The position numbers and the translations under genes were made by a program. DNA of 64,000 bases, from assembly GCA_023433405.1 (NCBI GenBank), contig JAEZCT010000048.1, forward strand, positions 3,458 to 67,457, in the 5' to 3' direction. Every line of letters starts with the position of its first letter. Within the stretch, counting starts at the first letter, position 1. The notes under the pieces were generated by a model that saw only the letters and a list, made by a program, of their open reading frames with translations, ran no database searches and had not been told where the DNA came from. Positions 1-8,908 of this stretch are shown here, piece by piece. This stretch comes from Bacillota bacterium (GTDB lineage: Bacteria; Bacillota; Clostridia; Oscillospirales; Ruminococcaceae).

Positions 1-1002
1 CAGCCCCTTAAACAGGATGCCTTCGGAATACAGCTGCTTGATGTCCTCCTCATGCTGCCACGCGGCGCTTTTTAGCGTATCGCGCAGCTTAAAGGTCTCG
101 GAAACAAACAGCAGGTCATTCTCACAGTAATCAAAGATGGTTGCCCGGCGGTCGTAGACCAGTGGCAGGTATTTATCAAGGCTGCCCTTGTAAACGCCTT
201 CGGTAAGCTCTGCAATATCCCGCTCGCTGTTTTCCTTTGCCTCCGCGGCGTTTTTGCCCCGCACATGAGAGCAGAGCGCGCGAATTTTTTGGCACAAAGC
301 GGGTACATCTGTGCAAATAACCTCGCTTGCGGGGGTAATATGCACCTTATGCATGGTGTCGGTGCGGCGCTGGCTCTCCAGCTCAAAGCTTGAGATGGTG
401 TCGATCTCATCCCCCCAGAACTCCACGCGCACGGGCGCTGAAAGGTCGGGCGGATAAAAGTCGATGATGCCCCCTCTGTGAGAAAACTGGCATACCCCAT
501 CCACCTGCGCCCGGTGCTGGTACCCCGCGCCCGTCAGGGCGCGCAGCACCTCCTGCATGGGATGAGTACCGCTTGCCGTGAGCGTCACAGAGGCGCTGCC
601 CAAGGTATCGGGCGGTACGGTGCGCTGGGCGGCACCCTCGGCGCTTGCCACCACCACGCGGTAATCCTTTGCAAGGATGCGGCCAAGCACAGCCAGGCGG
701 GCATGCTCAAATTCCCCCGAAACCCCCTCCACCGAGCGGAAGGTAAAATCCCGAGAGCAGAACAAAAGCGCAACATCCTCACCGGACATTGCGTTGAGAT
801 CCTCGCACAGCCTTCGGCCTTCGGCTTCATCCGCCACAATGCACAGGGCGTTTTTGCCGGTATCGGATACGAGGGTATGAACAAGACCTGCCTTATGGAT
901 GGGGGAAAGCCCCACCGCGTCGCAGGATAGGCGATCTTCTGCCGCCGCGCGCAAGCGCGCGTATTCGGGCAGACGCGAAAACAATTGGTTGTAAAGCTGC
1001 AT
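1..1002 (-). CDS. mfd: Transcription-repair coupling factor Mfd, N-terminal part (runs off the left edge)
   Basis: The frame is open from the window edge to an ATG at 1002, giving the first 334 codons. Mfd is a cytoplasmic ATPase that removes RNA polymerase stalled at DNA damage and recruits UvrA. The visible part is the UvrB-like N-terminal module, recognised from the conserved stretches SHRGGIIDFYPP and VRVEFWGDEIDTISSFE. The helicase and RNA-polymerase-interacting domains would lie outside the window. A purine-rich site AGAAAGGACC (1008-1017) precedes the start. It follows pth on the same strand, the common pth-mfd order in Firmicutes, about 200 bases away, with a decayed copy of the window's palindromic repeat in between. 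The family call is firm; completeness cannot be judged. Confidence 0.9.
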   Translation of the reverse strand, partial: MQLYNQLFSRLPEYARLRAAAEDRLSCDAVGLSPIHKAGLVHTLVSDTGKNALCIVADEAEGRRLCEDLNAMSGEDVALLFCSRDFTFRSVEGVSGEFEHARLAVLGRILAKDYRVVVASAEGAAQRTVPPDTLGSASVTLTASGTHPMQEVLRALTGAGYQHRAQVDGVCQFSHRGGIIDFYPPDLSAPVRVEFWGDEIDTISSFELESQRRTDTMHKVHITPASEVICTDVPALCQKIRALCSHVRGKNAAEAKENSERDIAELTEGVYKGSLDKYLPLVYDRRATIFDYCENDLLFVSETFKLRDTLKSAAWQHEEDIKQLYSEGILFKGL

Positions 1003-1054
1003 GACGGGGTCCTTTCTATACAAGAGGGCAATGGTTATTGGGCAGATTGGTTAT

Positions 1055-1142
1055 TCTATTAACCGATTTAAAGGTGTATAAAAAAGAAGTGAAGGACTTT
1101 GGTTTATGGGTTTTCTCGCGGTTTTTTACTTTGATTTTTGAG
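1055..1142 (+). repeat. Degenerate copy of the ~100-bp palindromic repeat
   Basis: The segment aligns along most of its length to the repeat family defined at 15501-15600. It keeps the order CGATTTAAAGGTGTATAAAA, GAAGTGA, TTTATGGGTTTT and a closing run similar to GATTTTTGAG. The ends have decayed and both arms carry several substitutions. It lies between pth and mfd and is the oldest-looking copy. Confidence 0.6.
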
Positions 1143-1206
1143 TTATCAGGTAACCCCTGGTCGTAAGCGTATCCCTATATCCTCTGCTGCGCCAGCCATT
1201 GGATAA

Positions 1207-1839
1207 TTAATTGGATGCGTTGTACTTGTTCATCGCCGCGTCAAACTGTCCCGAAATGATCAGGTTCGCGGCGTCAATGCCGTTTTCGATGGCTTCCTCA
1301 AGCCTTGCGCCCTCGGCCTTGGTAAAGGTGCTTAACACCCACGCGGCCAGGTCGTAATCGGGGTGGGGCTTTGCGCCAATCCCCAGCCGGACGCGGGGAA
1401 ACTCGTCGCTGCCGGTGAGGCAGATGATGCTTTTCATCCCCTTTTGCCCCCCGTCGCTGCCCTTGCGCCGAATGCGCAGGCGACCAACATCGAGGGTTAT
1501 GTCGTCGTAAACCACCAGCACCCGCTCGGGCGGCACCTTGTAAAACTGCATGGCCTCGCGCACCGCCTCGCCGCTGTTGTTCATAAAGGTTTGCGGCTTT
1601 AAGAGCAGTACACGCTTACCCGCAAGCTCACCCATTCCGCTAAGGGCTTTAAAGCGGATGCGGTCTATTTTTATGCCGCTTTGCTCGCTCAGCTCATCCA
1701 TGAGCAGAAAACCCGCGTTGTGGCGGGTGTAGTCATACTTCTTTCCGGGGTTGCCAAGCCCCGCAATGATAAAATCCACGGGGCCTGCGGCCGCGCCGGA
1801 GCTCGCGTTTGTGTTGTCCTTTTTTTGTCCAAAAAGCAT
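1207..1839 (-). CDS. pth: Peptidyl-tRNA hydrolase
   Basis: This cytoplasmic enzyme cleaves the ester bond of peptidyl-tRNAs released from stalled ribosomes and recycles the tRNA. The 210-residue product is slightly long because of a non-conserved tail of about 20 residues before the family start at FIIAGLGNPGKKY. The catalytic region TRHNAGFLLMDELS contains the conserved Asn/His pair. The later motifs are KPQTFMNNSGEAV, VVYDDITLDVGRLR and KGSDGGQKGMKSI, so all canonical Pth blocks are present. It sits between glmU and mfd on the minus strand, a frequent clostridial order. Nothing suggests loss of activity. Confidence 0.96.
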   Translation of the reverse strand: MLFGQKKDNTNASSGAAAGPVDFIIAGLGNPGKKYDYTRHNAGFLLMDELSEQSGIKIDRIRFKALSGMGELAGKRVLLLKPQTFMNNSGEAVREAMQFYKVPPERVLVVYDDITLDVGRLRIRRKGSDGGQKGMKSIICLTGSDEFPRVRLGIGAKPHPDYDLAAWVLSTFTKAEGARLEEAIENGIDAANLIISGQFDAAMNKYNASN

Positions 1840-1897
1840 TGTGTGCGTCCTCTTTAAGAATAGTTTATAGTTTCACCTGCAAAAAACTAATAGCATT

Positions 1898-3271
1898 CTA
1901 TTTCTTCTTGTTAATACGCCCCTCGGCATATCCTTTTTTGTTTACCTGCCGGGCACGTCCAATCGCCATATCCCCGGGCGGCACGTCCTCGGTTACGGTG
2001 GTACCCGCCGCCACATACGCGCCGTCGCCTACCGATACGGGGGCGACCAGGTTGACGTTGCAGCCTACAAACGAGTCCCTGCCTATGGTGGTTCGCCATT
2101 TTTGCTTGCCGTCATAGTTGACGGTAACCACGCCGCAGCCAAAGTTTACGCCGCTGCCTACGTCACTGTCGCCAATATAGGTCAGGTGCGCCACACTGGT
2201 GCGCTCCCCTACCACCGAGTTTTTCAGCTCCACAAAATCACCTATTTTGGCGTAATCCTTAATATCGCAGTCGGGACGAACCTGAGTAAACGGCCCGATG
2301 CTCACATGGTCGCCCACGCGGGAGCCTGTTATTTGGGAGGCGTTAACGGTGCTTTCGTCGCCTATGCGGCAGTTTTCCAGCATTGAGTTTGGCCCGATGG
2401 TGCAGCCGGAGCCGACGACACAGCCGGTTTTTATGACGGTGCCGGGCAAAATCACGGTATCCGGCCCAATCACCGCGTCCGGCGCGATGAGAATACCGTC
2501 AAGGCTCATAAAACGCACCCCGCCGTTCATATGGGCGCGAATGCAGCTTTCGTTGGCGATTTTACTCAGCTCATACAGCTGCCACGGGTCGTTGGCGCCC
2601 AGCACGATGCGGGCGTCACCCGCGTCAAAGGCATCGGCTCTGCCGCCGGTCTCCCGGATAAGGTCTATGGTATCGGTCAGGTAGTATTCCCCTGCCGCGT
2701 TGTTGTTTTGCAGTCTGCTTAACGCCTCCATAAGAGCGGGGGCGGCAAACACATAGGCTCCGGAGTTAATCTCGGTGATGGCGCGGGTCGCCTCATCCGC
2801 GTCCTTATGCTCCACAATGCGGGCAAGGCTGCCGTTTTCGCGCACAATGCGCCCGTAGCCCGCGGGGTTTTCCACACACGCGGTAATAACCGTAACCGCG
2901 CTGCCGTTTTTTCGGTGGTGAGCCAGCGCGCTTTGAACCGCGTCGGCGGTCATCAGCGGCATATCGCCGTTTAGTACCACAATATCACCCTCCGCGTGGG
3001 CATCCAAAAAGTGCTTCGCCTGCATCACGGCGTGTCCGGTTCCCAGCTTTTCGCGCTGAACAGCGGTTTCACACCGGGCGGCGAAATGCTCGAGCATTTC
3101 GTTATTGGGAGGGCAGACGACGCATACGTCACCAATACCCGCATCCCTGACCGCGCGCAGCGCCCAGTCCGCCATGGGGCGGAACAGTACCTCCAGCATT
3201 GGCTTGGGGGTTTTGCTTTTCATGCGTTTGCCCTCGCCCGCCGCCATGATAATTGCTCCTGTTTTGCTCAT
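1898..3271 (-). CDS. glmU: Bifunctional UDP-GlcNAc pyrophosphorylase / glucosamine-1-phosphate acetyltransferase
   Basis: GlmU makes UDP-N-acetylglucosamine from glucosamine-1-phosphate, acetyl-CoA and UTP for peptidoglycan and wall polymers. The 457-residue product has an N-terminal uridylyltransferase domain with the nucleotide-binding motif IMAAGEGKRMKSKTPKPM, then VVLNGDMPLM. From about residue 250 a left-handed beta-helix of hexapeptide repeats forms the acetyltransferase, ending in YVAAGTTVTEDVPPG. The open frame extends 30 codons further upstream, but ATG 3271 is chosen because the family starts just before GAIIMAAGEG and GGAAAGG lies 11 bases upstream. The prs gene that often follows glmU is absent; pth comes next. 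Confidence 0.96.
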   Translation of the reverse strand: MSKTGAIIMAAGEGKRMKSKTPKPMLEVLFRPMADWALRAVRDAGIGDVCVVCPPNNEMLEHFAARCETAVQREKLGTGHAVMQAKHFLDAHAEGDIVVLNGDMPLMTADAVQSALAHHRKNGSAVTVITACVENPAGYGRIVRENGSLARIVEHKDADEATRAITEINSGAYVFAAPALMEALSRLQNNNAAGEYYLTDTIDLIRETGGRADAFDAGDARIVLGANDPWQLYELSKIANESCIRAHMNGGVRFMSLDGILIAPDAVIGPDTVILPGTVIKTGCVVGSGCTIGPNSMLENCRIGDESTVNASQITGSRVGDHVSIGPFTQVRPDCDIKDYAKIGDFVELKNSVVGERTSVAHLTYIGDSDVGSGVNFGCGVVTVNYDGKQKWRTTIGRDSFVGCNVNLVAPVSVGDGAYVAAGTTVTEDVPPGDMAIGRARQVNKKGYAEGRINKKK

Positions 3272-3936
3272 CGTCAACCCATTCCTTTCCGGCTCATTGC
3301 GCATATAAGCTGTCGGCCGCACCCTTACCGCCGCCTTGCGCGGCAGATATTGGTCAGCCATTACATATTATATTCGCAAATCCTGCAAAATACAAGCAAA
3401 GAGCGGCACAACAACGACAGCTGCCGTTGCGTTAAGACTTTTCGTCACCCGTACCGAGCAAGTGCGCGCGCACAGTTTTGCCCCTCATTTTTTAAGCGCG
3501 CGAAAAGCCATAAGGACAGCTCATACTTTGCCCGCAACGCAAATTATAACGACCCGATACAGGAAAAATTTCGTTTTCTCTCATCTTTATGCTTTTTCTA
3601 TTTGATTTTCGCTGACGAAAGTGCAATAATAGGAGCAAATTATGTTTTGTGACACAACCTGCCCTTCTGTATGCTGTGACATTATTATACACAGAATAAT
3701 ATTATGGCACAGCTTAATTTTCCGCTAATTAGCTATTGTAATCTGTGACTTTTAGAGATATTATTAATAAATAATTCTCCGCCCGGTTTATCCTCCCCGT
3801 TATGTCCGGTTATCTCCGCATCCCTTTTGTTTTCTCTGTTATTCTCTTGTTTATTCATTAAACCCGTATTAGGGCTGTTTTGTTTGGTTTACCGAGTCGT
3901 GTCGTACTGCATATAAGGAAAGGCATGGTGGCCTGT
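3272..3936. other. AT-rich intergenic region between glmU and the V/A-ATPase operon
   Basis: This 665-base divergent spacer holds no convincing gene. Short open frames on both strands have no ribosome site or protein-like composition. It must contain the promoters of glmU (minus) and of the ATPase operon (plus). Around 3650-3705 TGTGACA occurs twice about 30 bases apart next to an AT-rich TTATTATAC stretch, a possible control region, but no clear -35/-10 pair could be assigned. Confidence 0.5.
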
Positions 3937-4263
3937 ATGGAACTTAACGATCCGCATATTATTCGCAAGCTCATCGATATGGATAAAAACGCGCGCAAGC
4001 TGGTGGAGGATGCCGAGCAGGAGCGCCGCCGGGCGGAGATTTCCCTTGCCACGGAGAAATCGCATATTGAGACCGATATCATGAGCCGCGCGCAGCACCG
4101 TATTGAGAAGATTAAAAACCAAACCGGCGACGAAAAGCAGCGGGAAGCCCGAAGCATCGAGGACGAGGGGCGTGAGCTCCTCAGCAAGCTGGATGAGGCG
4201 TTTTACAACAACCATGAAAAATGGGAGGACTCGCTTTACGCACGCTGCGTCGAGCTGCCATAA
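3937..4263 (+). CDS. V/A-type ATPase peripheral-stalk-like coiled-coil subunit (G/H type)
   Basis: This small, highly charged, almost entirely helical protein of 108 residues opens a V/A-type ATPase operon. In this position such proteins are usually the G/H stalk partner of subunit E, holding the catalytic head against rotation. The visible evidence is a continuous Glu/Lys/Arg-rich heptad pattern from about residue 12 to 90, including NARKLVEDAEQERRRAEI, with no membrane segment. ATG 3937 is preferred because GGAAAGG ends 13 bases upstream; an in-frame ATG at 3925 is only one base from that site. A GC-rich inverted repeat at about 4288-4306, followed by a short T run, separates it from ntpC and could be an attenuator. 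Family assignment rests on context and composition. Confidence 0.65.
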   Translation: MELNDPHIIRKLIDMDKNARKLVEDAEQERRRAEISLATEKSHIETDIMSRAQHRIEKIKNQTGDEKQREARSIEDEGRELLSKLDEAFYNNHEKWEDSLYARCVELP

Positions 4264-4491
4264 GACTGAGGCGTTGGCTGGAACGGGCGGGGCGCGCCGC
4301 TTTTTATAACGCATAACCTATGGGCATTATTGTCCGATGGACGCAAACTGCGCCGCACCGGTGGCGCGGTTTTTCACGTCCGGACGACAACTGCGCCTGA
4401 CGACCGGCCCCGAAAAAGGCGAATGCGAAACTGCTGATATTGCTATGCGCCGCCTAAAAAGCGGCGGGATAGAAAGGGCGGAACACAAGAC

Positions 4492-5532
4492 ATGATGGCT
4501 CAGGCCGCAAGCAACGCAATTTTGGCTAAAGCCCACGCCATGTACGGCAAACGGCTGAGGCCTGAAAACTACAGGGATTTATTAAACCGTCACTCGGTGA
4601 GTGAGGTTGCCGCCTACCTTAAAAGTGAAACGGTCTACGCGAAGACCCTTGCCGGAATACAGGAGAACCTGATTCACCGGGGTCAGCTCGAGAACCTCAT
4701 CCGCCGCGATACGCTGATGAAGTTTGTGCGTCTCGCCCAATACGAGACCGAAAGAGGCAAGGGCTTTTACCATTATTATATCGTCAACCTTGAGTCGGAG
4801 CAGATACTAGCCTGCCTGCGGCTGATGAACTCCGGGCAGATTGAAAGCTACATCGAAACCCTGCCCGGCTACCTGATGCAATACCTGTCGTTTGACGTCA
4901 TTAAGCTTGCCCACGCGAGAAGCTTTGACGATGTGCTCGACACCCTTGCAAAAACAGAGTATTATGATGTTTTGCTGCCCTGCCGCCCCGCGCCGGGCGC
5001 AAGACCCGACCTGTTTCGCTGCGAGTTTGCGCTGCGCCAGCACTTTTATGACCGCACGTTTGCCCTGATAGATAAAAAATATTTTGGCAAGCAGCGCGCT
5101 CAGCTCCGGTCCATCTTTACCATGCAAATTGAGCTTGGCAACATTGCAAGCGTCTACCGCCTCAAGCGGTTTTTTCACTCGGAGCCTGAGCTTATCGAGC
5201 AGCGCATCCTCAAAACCCACGACCCTGCTATCGACCGCAGGATGCAAAAGCTGGTGGAGATGCGAAGCGTTGAGGAGATGCTTGCGTTTTTAAACCGCAC
5301 AAGACGCCATAGTTTTTATGACGCGGTGGGCTTTTCATTTATAGAACACGCAAACCAGCGGATGCGCTACGCGCACAACCGTCGCTTGCTTGCGTATTCC
5401 CCTTATCCGTCGGTGGTCTTTGCCTCTTACCTGGTGCTAAGCCAGATTGAGATTGACAACATCGTCAGCATTATCGAGGGCATACGCTACAAGATACCGG
5501 AATCCGACATCGCGCCCCTGCTCGTGATGTAG
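4492..5532 (+). CDS. ntpC: V/A-type ATP synthase subunit C (central socket subunit)
   Basis: Subunit C (AC39 or d family) caps the membrane c-ring and seats the central rotor shaft. The 346-residue product has the family's start, with an Ala-rich helix leading into AMYGKRLRPENYRDLL. The rest is helix-rich with no transmembrane segment, as expected for a peripheral membrane-associated subunit. The end SIIEGIRYKIPESDI matches the conserved C-terminal region of archaeal and bacterial C subunits. ATG 4492 has AAAGGGCGG 10 bases upstream; a second ATG at 4495 would remove one residue. It lies between the stalk gene and ntpI in the operon. Confidence 0.88.
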   Translation: MMAQAASNAILAKAHAMYGKRLRPENYRDLLNRHSVSEVAAYLKSETVYAKTLAGIQENLIHRGQLENLIRRDTLMKFVRLAQYETERGKGFYHYYIVNLESEQILACLRLMNSGQIESYIETLPGYLMQYLSFDVIKLAHARSFDDVLDTLAKTEYYDVLLPCRPAPGARPDLFRCEFALRQHFYDRTFALIDKKYFGKQRAQLRSIFTMQIELGNIASVYRLKRFFHSEPELIEQRILKTHDPAIDRRMQKLVEMRSVEEMLAFLNRTRRHSFYDAVGFSFIEHANQRMRYAHNRRLLAYSPYPSVVFASYLVLSQIEIDNIVSIIEGIRYKIPESDIAPLLVM

Positions 5533-5589
5533 GACACCCTAAAATGCACTAACAGTCGGAACAATGATAAGGAAAGGCGGTGGAAGGGT

Positions 5590-8331
5590 ATGGCTATAGC
5601 CAGGATGAAGCTTGTTAATATTGACGGCGACGTCCGGCAGCTTGACGCTGCCGTCCTCAAATGCTCGTACGGGAATAATTTTCATCCCGAACAGGCATCC
5701 ATGTATTACGAATGCATGGGGGCTATCTCCACATACAACGAAGAGAATCCGTACACATCTCTTTTGCGCAAGATCACCGAGATCGGTGTCCACGCGGGGT
5801 TTGACCTCGAGGACGCGCATGGGTACAACACCTTTACCTTGAACTACATTGCGGATCTTCCCCAAAAGATTCGCAGCATCAAAAGTCATTCGCACGAGGT
5901 GCGTCTGCTGATTGAGGAGGTTGAGGGGAAAAAGATTGAGCATAGCGACATCTATCTCTGCGACAGCCTTAAATTCCGTTTTGGTCGTATGCCCCTGAAA
6001 ACCTATAAAAAGGTGAAAAACGATTCGGGAAAAAACTACCTGTTTTACCCTTTGCAAACAGACAAAGGCTATGAATGGGGCGTTTACATCACCGCAAAAA
6101 GCGCTGCTAAGGCGGTGGATAAGTATTTTTACGCCCTTAACTTTGAGCGCATTGGTGTGCCGCGGGATATTTTTATAAACCCCGACGGCTACCAAAAACG
6201 CGGCAATAACGATGTAAGGATTGACCGCGCGCAGCTGCTGGAGGACCTTGAGAAATTTGACCAGGAGGTTCTGGCACTGGGCGAGCGCAAGAACGATCTC
6301 TCCGAGCGCATTGCCCGCAATGAGCAGACCCTTATCCAGCTCAACCACATTGAGGGGCTGGATATCCCCTTTGACGAGATTTTTTCCTGTAAGTTTATTA
6401 AAATCCGCTTCGGGCGGCTGCCCGTAGACAGCTTTAACAAGCTCACCTACTACGAGGATAAGCCCTTTATCTTTTATACCTTTGATAACGACGACGAATA
6501 CTACTGGGGCGTATATTTTGTGCCCAGCGCCTATTCCGTCGAGTGCGACTCTATCTTTAACTCCCTGTACTTCGAGCGGCTGTATATTCCAGATACCGTT
6601 CACGGCACGCCGGAGCAGTCCCGCGCGCAGATTACCAAGACCCTGCGGGAGGATAAGAGCGAGCTTGCCGATGTGCTTGGCGAATTAAAGGCCACCGTCA
6701 ACCGCCGCAAGCTGTATTACTACGAAATGTATGCGCAGGTATCGTTTTTAAGCGATTCCTTTGAGATGCGCCGTTTTATTTCGGTGATAGACAACACCTT
6801 TCACATCGTCGGCTTTGTGCCGGATAAGGAAGCCATGTCATTTAAGAGCAGCTTTGAGGACCTGGAGGGCGTAACCGCCACCGTTAAGCCGGTGGAAAGC
6901 GATACGCGCTTTGCTCCCCCCACTAAGCTCAAAAACAACCGGTTCTTTAAGCCCTTTGAGATGTTTGTGGGCATGTTCGGCGTTCCTTCCTATTCCGACC
7001 TTGACCCTACTACCTTTGTGGGCATTACCTACACCCTGCTGTTCGGCCTGATGTTCGGCGACGTGGGGCAGGGCTTGTGTGTCGCCCTCTTGGGTTTTGT
7101 TCTGTGGAAAACCAAGCGGATGGCTCTTGGGCGCATTATGGAGCGCATTGGCATCTCCTCCGCTATATTCGGCGTGTTCTACGGCTCGGTGTTCGGCTAT
7201 GAGCACCTGCTTGACCCCTTTTACAAAAATGTATTTGGGCTTGAGCATAAGCCCGTTGAGGTGCTTGCCCCCGAGATGACCAACTATATCCTCATTGGGG
7301 CAATCGCAATCGGTGTTTTAATTATTGTCATCGCAATCACCATTAATGTTATCATGGGCTTTAAGCAAAAGAAGCTTTCCCGGTCGCTGTTAAGTCCCAA
7401 CGGGCTTGCGGGACTGGTAATGTACTGCACGGTGCTTTTGGGCGCCGCGCTGACGCTTGTATATAACATTAACATCTTTACCCCGCCGGTCATTATTTTG
7501 TGCGTAGTGGTGCCGCTGCTGCTCATCTTTTTACGCGAGCCCCTTACAAAGGCGCTTAAAAAGAACGGTGTGAAGTACCGCAAGAAGCTAAAGCCGGAGG
7601 ATGAGCCCATCTCGGTTTGCCGCGCCCTCAGAGGCGAGGATGTCAATACCCCCATCCGCGAGCTTTTGGATTGCTCCTTTTTAACGGCTCGCTTCGGGCG
7701 GCTCCCCCGGGAGAACTTTGAAAAGCTGCGCTACTACGACGAGCGCCTGTTTTTGTTTTATGTAACCGAGCAGGATGACAGCTATTTTTGGGGTGTCTAC
7801 TTTACCCCCGCCGCCTCCCTGCGGGAAGCGGACAGCATCTTTAACTCCCTGTACTTCGAGCGGCTGCGTCTGCCCTCCGACCTCACCGAGCTTTCGGATG
7901 AGACACTGGCGGATATCAGCAAGCTGATGGAGCGCGGGCTTGCCGAAGCCAAAAAGGCAAGCAGCACAAACAAGAAGGAGCACCACGAGGAAGGCATCGG
8001 CTCGTTTATTATCGAGAACTTCTTTGAGCTGTTTGAGGTTGTGCTAAGCTTTATTACCAACACCATGTCGTTTTTGCGTGTGGGCGGGTTTATACTCAGC
8101 CATGCGGGCATGATGGCGGTGGTTATGACGCTTGCCGAAATGGTTGGCACCGGCGCTTCCCCTGTTGTGGTTGTGTTTGGCAACCTCTTTGTTATGGCGC
8201 TGGAGGGACTCATCGTGGGCATTCAGGTGTTAAGGCTTGAGTTTTACGAAATGTTCAGCCGCTTCTTTGTGGGCGACGGCAAGCCGTTTACCCCCATCTC
8301 TGTGGGCATTGCCGGACAGGATAACGAGTAG
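5590..8331 (+). CDS. ntpI: V/A-type ATP synthase subunit I, enlarged, with three copies of a 68-residue lobe module
   Basis: Subunit I (a-subunit) is the membrane stator that carries the ion half-channels and ties the peripheral stalks to the membrane. The 913 residues exceed the roughly 620-680 usual for bacterial homologues. The membrane half is clear: LLFGLMFGDVGQG near residue 480, and GSFIIENFFELFEVVLSFI followed by RVGGFILSHAGM near 800-840. A module starting Cys-x5-RFGR-(L/M)P and ending FER-x3-P occurs three times with identical length: residues 124-191, 267-334 and 695-762. The first two alternate with predicted coiled-coil arms. The third lies in a loop between transmembrane blocks. 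Copies two and three are 40/68 identical, copies one and two 24/68. The frame is intact, so this is not an assembly artefact visible as a shift. Confidence 0.93.
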   Translation: MAIARMKLVNIDGDVRQLDAAVLKCSYGNNFHPEQASMYYECMGAISTYNEENPYTSLLRKITEIGVHAGFDLEDAHGYNTFTLNYIADLPQKIRSIKSHSHEVRLLIEEVEGKKIEHSDIYLCDSLKFRFGRMPLKTYKKVKNDSGKNYLFYPLQTDKGYEWGVYITAKSAAKAVDKYFYALNFERIGVPRDIFINPDGYQKRGNNDVRIDRAQLLEDLEKFDQEVLALGERKNDLSERIARNEQTLIQLNHIEGLDIPFDEIFSCKFIKIRFGRLPVDSFNKLTYYEDKPFIFYTFDNDDEYYWGVYFVPSAYSVECDSIFNSLYFERLYIPDTVHGTPEQSRAQITKTLREDKSELADVLGELKATVNRRKLYYYEMYAQVSFLSDSFEMRRFISVIDNTFHIVGFVPDKEAMSFKSSFEDLEGVTATVKPVESDTRFAPPTKLKNNRFFKPFEMFVGMFGVPSYSDLDPTTFVGITYTLLFGLMFGDVGQGLCVALLGFVLWKTKRMALGRIMERIGISSAIFGVFYGSVFGYEHLLDPFYKNVFGLEHKPVEVLAPEMTNYILIGAIAIGVLIIVIAITINVIMGFKQKKLSRSLLSPNGLAGLVMYCTVLLGAALTLVYNINIFTPPVIILCVVVPLLLIFLREPLTKALKKNGVKYRKKLKPEDEPISVCRALRGEDVNTPIRELLDCSFLTARFGRLPRENFEKLRYYDERLFLFYVTEQDDSYFWGVYFTPAASLREADSIFNSLYFERLRLPSDLTELSDETLADISKLMERGLAEAKKASSTNKKEHHEEGIGSFIIENFFELFEVVLSFITNTMSFLRVGGFILSHAGMMAVVMTLAEMVGTGASPVVVVFGNLFVMALEGLIVGIQVLRLEFYEMFSRFFVGDGKPFTPISVGIAGQDNE

Positions 8332-8412
8332 CCCTTAATATCCAAAAGGAGAAATCCTTTTTTTAAACGGATAGATATTTGCTTTTTTCTGATTTATTAG
8401 GAGGAAATGACC

Positions 8413-8853
8413 ATGAATGTTATCGTTTATCTGTTGCCGCTTTTGGCTGTCATTCTGTTGTTTATGCCCCTTGTGCCCGTATACACCGGCGTTACCACCG
8501 GCGTTAAGGCAAAACGCGCCGTTCGTTTTCACATCGCCGCCTTTTTTGGCGTATGCCTGCTTGCCGTTTTATTCCCCATGGGCGGCATGTTAAGCGCCGC
8601 CGATACCGCGGAAGCCGCCGGCGCTGCCGCCGCTTCCTCCGCCGGTCTTGGCTTTATTGCCGCGGCGCTTGTTACCGGCCTTTCGGCCATCGGCGCGGGT
8701 ATTGCCGTTGCCGCCGCCGCCCCCGCCGCCATCGGCGCGTGCTCCGAGGATCCGAAGTCCTTCGGTCGCTCCATCATCTTTGTTGCGCTGGGCGAAGGCG
8801 TTGCGCTGTACGGTCTGTTAATCTCCATCCTCATCCTCAATAAGATTCCCTAA
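8413..8853 (+). CDS. ntpK: V/A-type ATP synthase subunit K (c-ring proteolipid)
   Basis: This hydrophobic 146-residue rotor-ring subunit has four predicted membrane helices. They are an N-terminal hairpin (about residues 3-24 and 36-60) and a Gly/Ala-rich c-type hairpin (about 76-105 and 118-142). The ion-carrying carboxylate appears once, in VALGEGVALYG of the last helix, so each four-helix subunit would carry one site. The third helix has no Gln at the position often used for sodium binding, but this is a reading by eye and does not settle the coupling ion. ATG 8413 is chosen over 8407 because AGGAGG (8399-8404) is eight bases upstream. Confidence 0.9.
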   Translation: MNVIVYLLPLLAVILLFMPLVPVYTGVTTGVKAKRAVRFHIAAFFGVCLLAVLFPMGGMLSAADTAEAAGAAAASSAGLGFIAAALVTGLSAIGAGIAVAAAAPAAIGACSEDPKSFGRSIIFVALGEGVALYGLLISILILNKIP

Positions 8854-8908
8854 GCCTAAAGCCTGATTTTCGTACTTATCGCATCAAGAAGGGGAGGCGT
8901 GTTGGGGG

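Noticed and set aside
585..1031. Long overlapping frames on both strands within the mfd region and inside other GC-rich genes
   Set aside because: They are antisense or shifted shadows of genes with clear family motifs and lack their own ribosome sites.
3925..3936. Alternative ATG for the first ATPase operon gene
   Set aside because: It lies only one base after GGAAAGG, too close for normal initiation; ATG 3937 has workable spacing.
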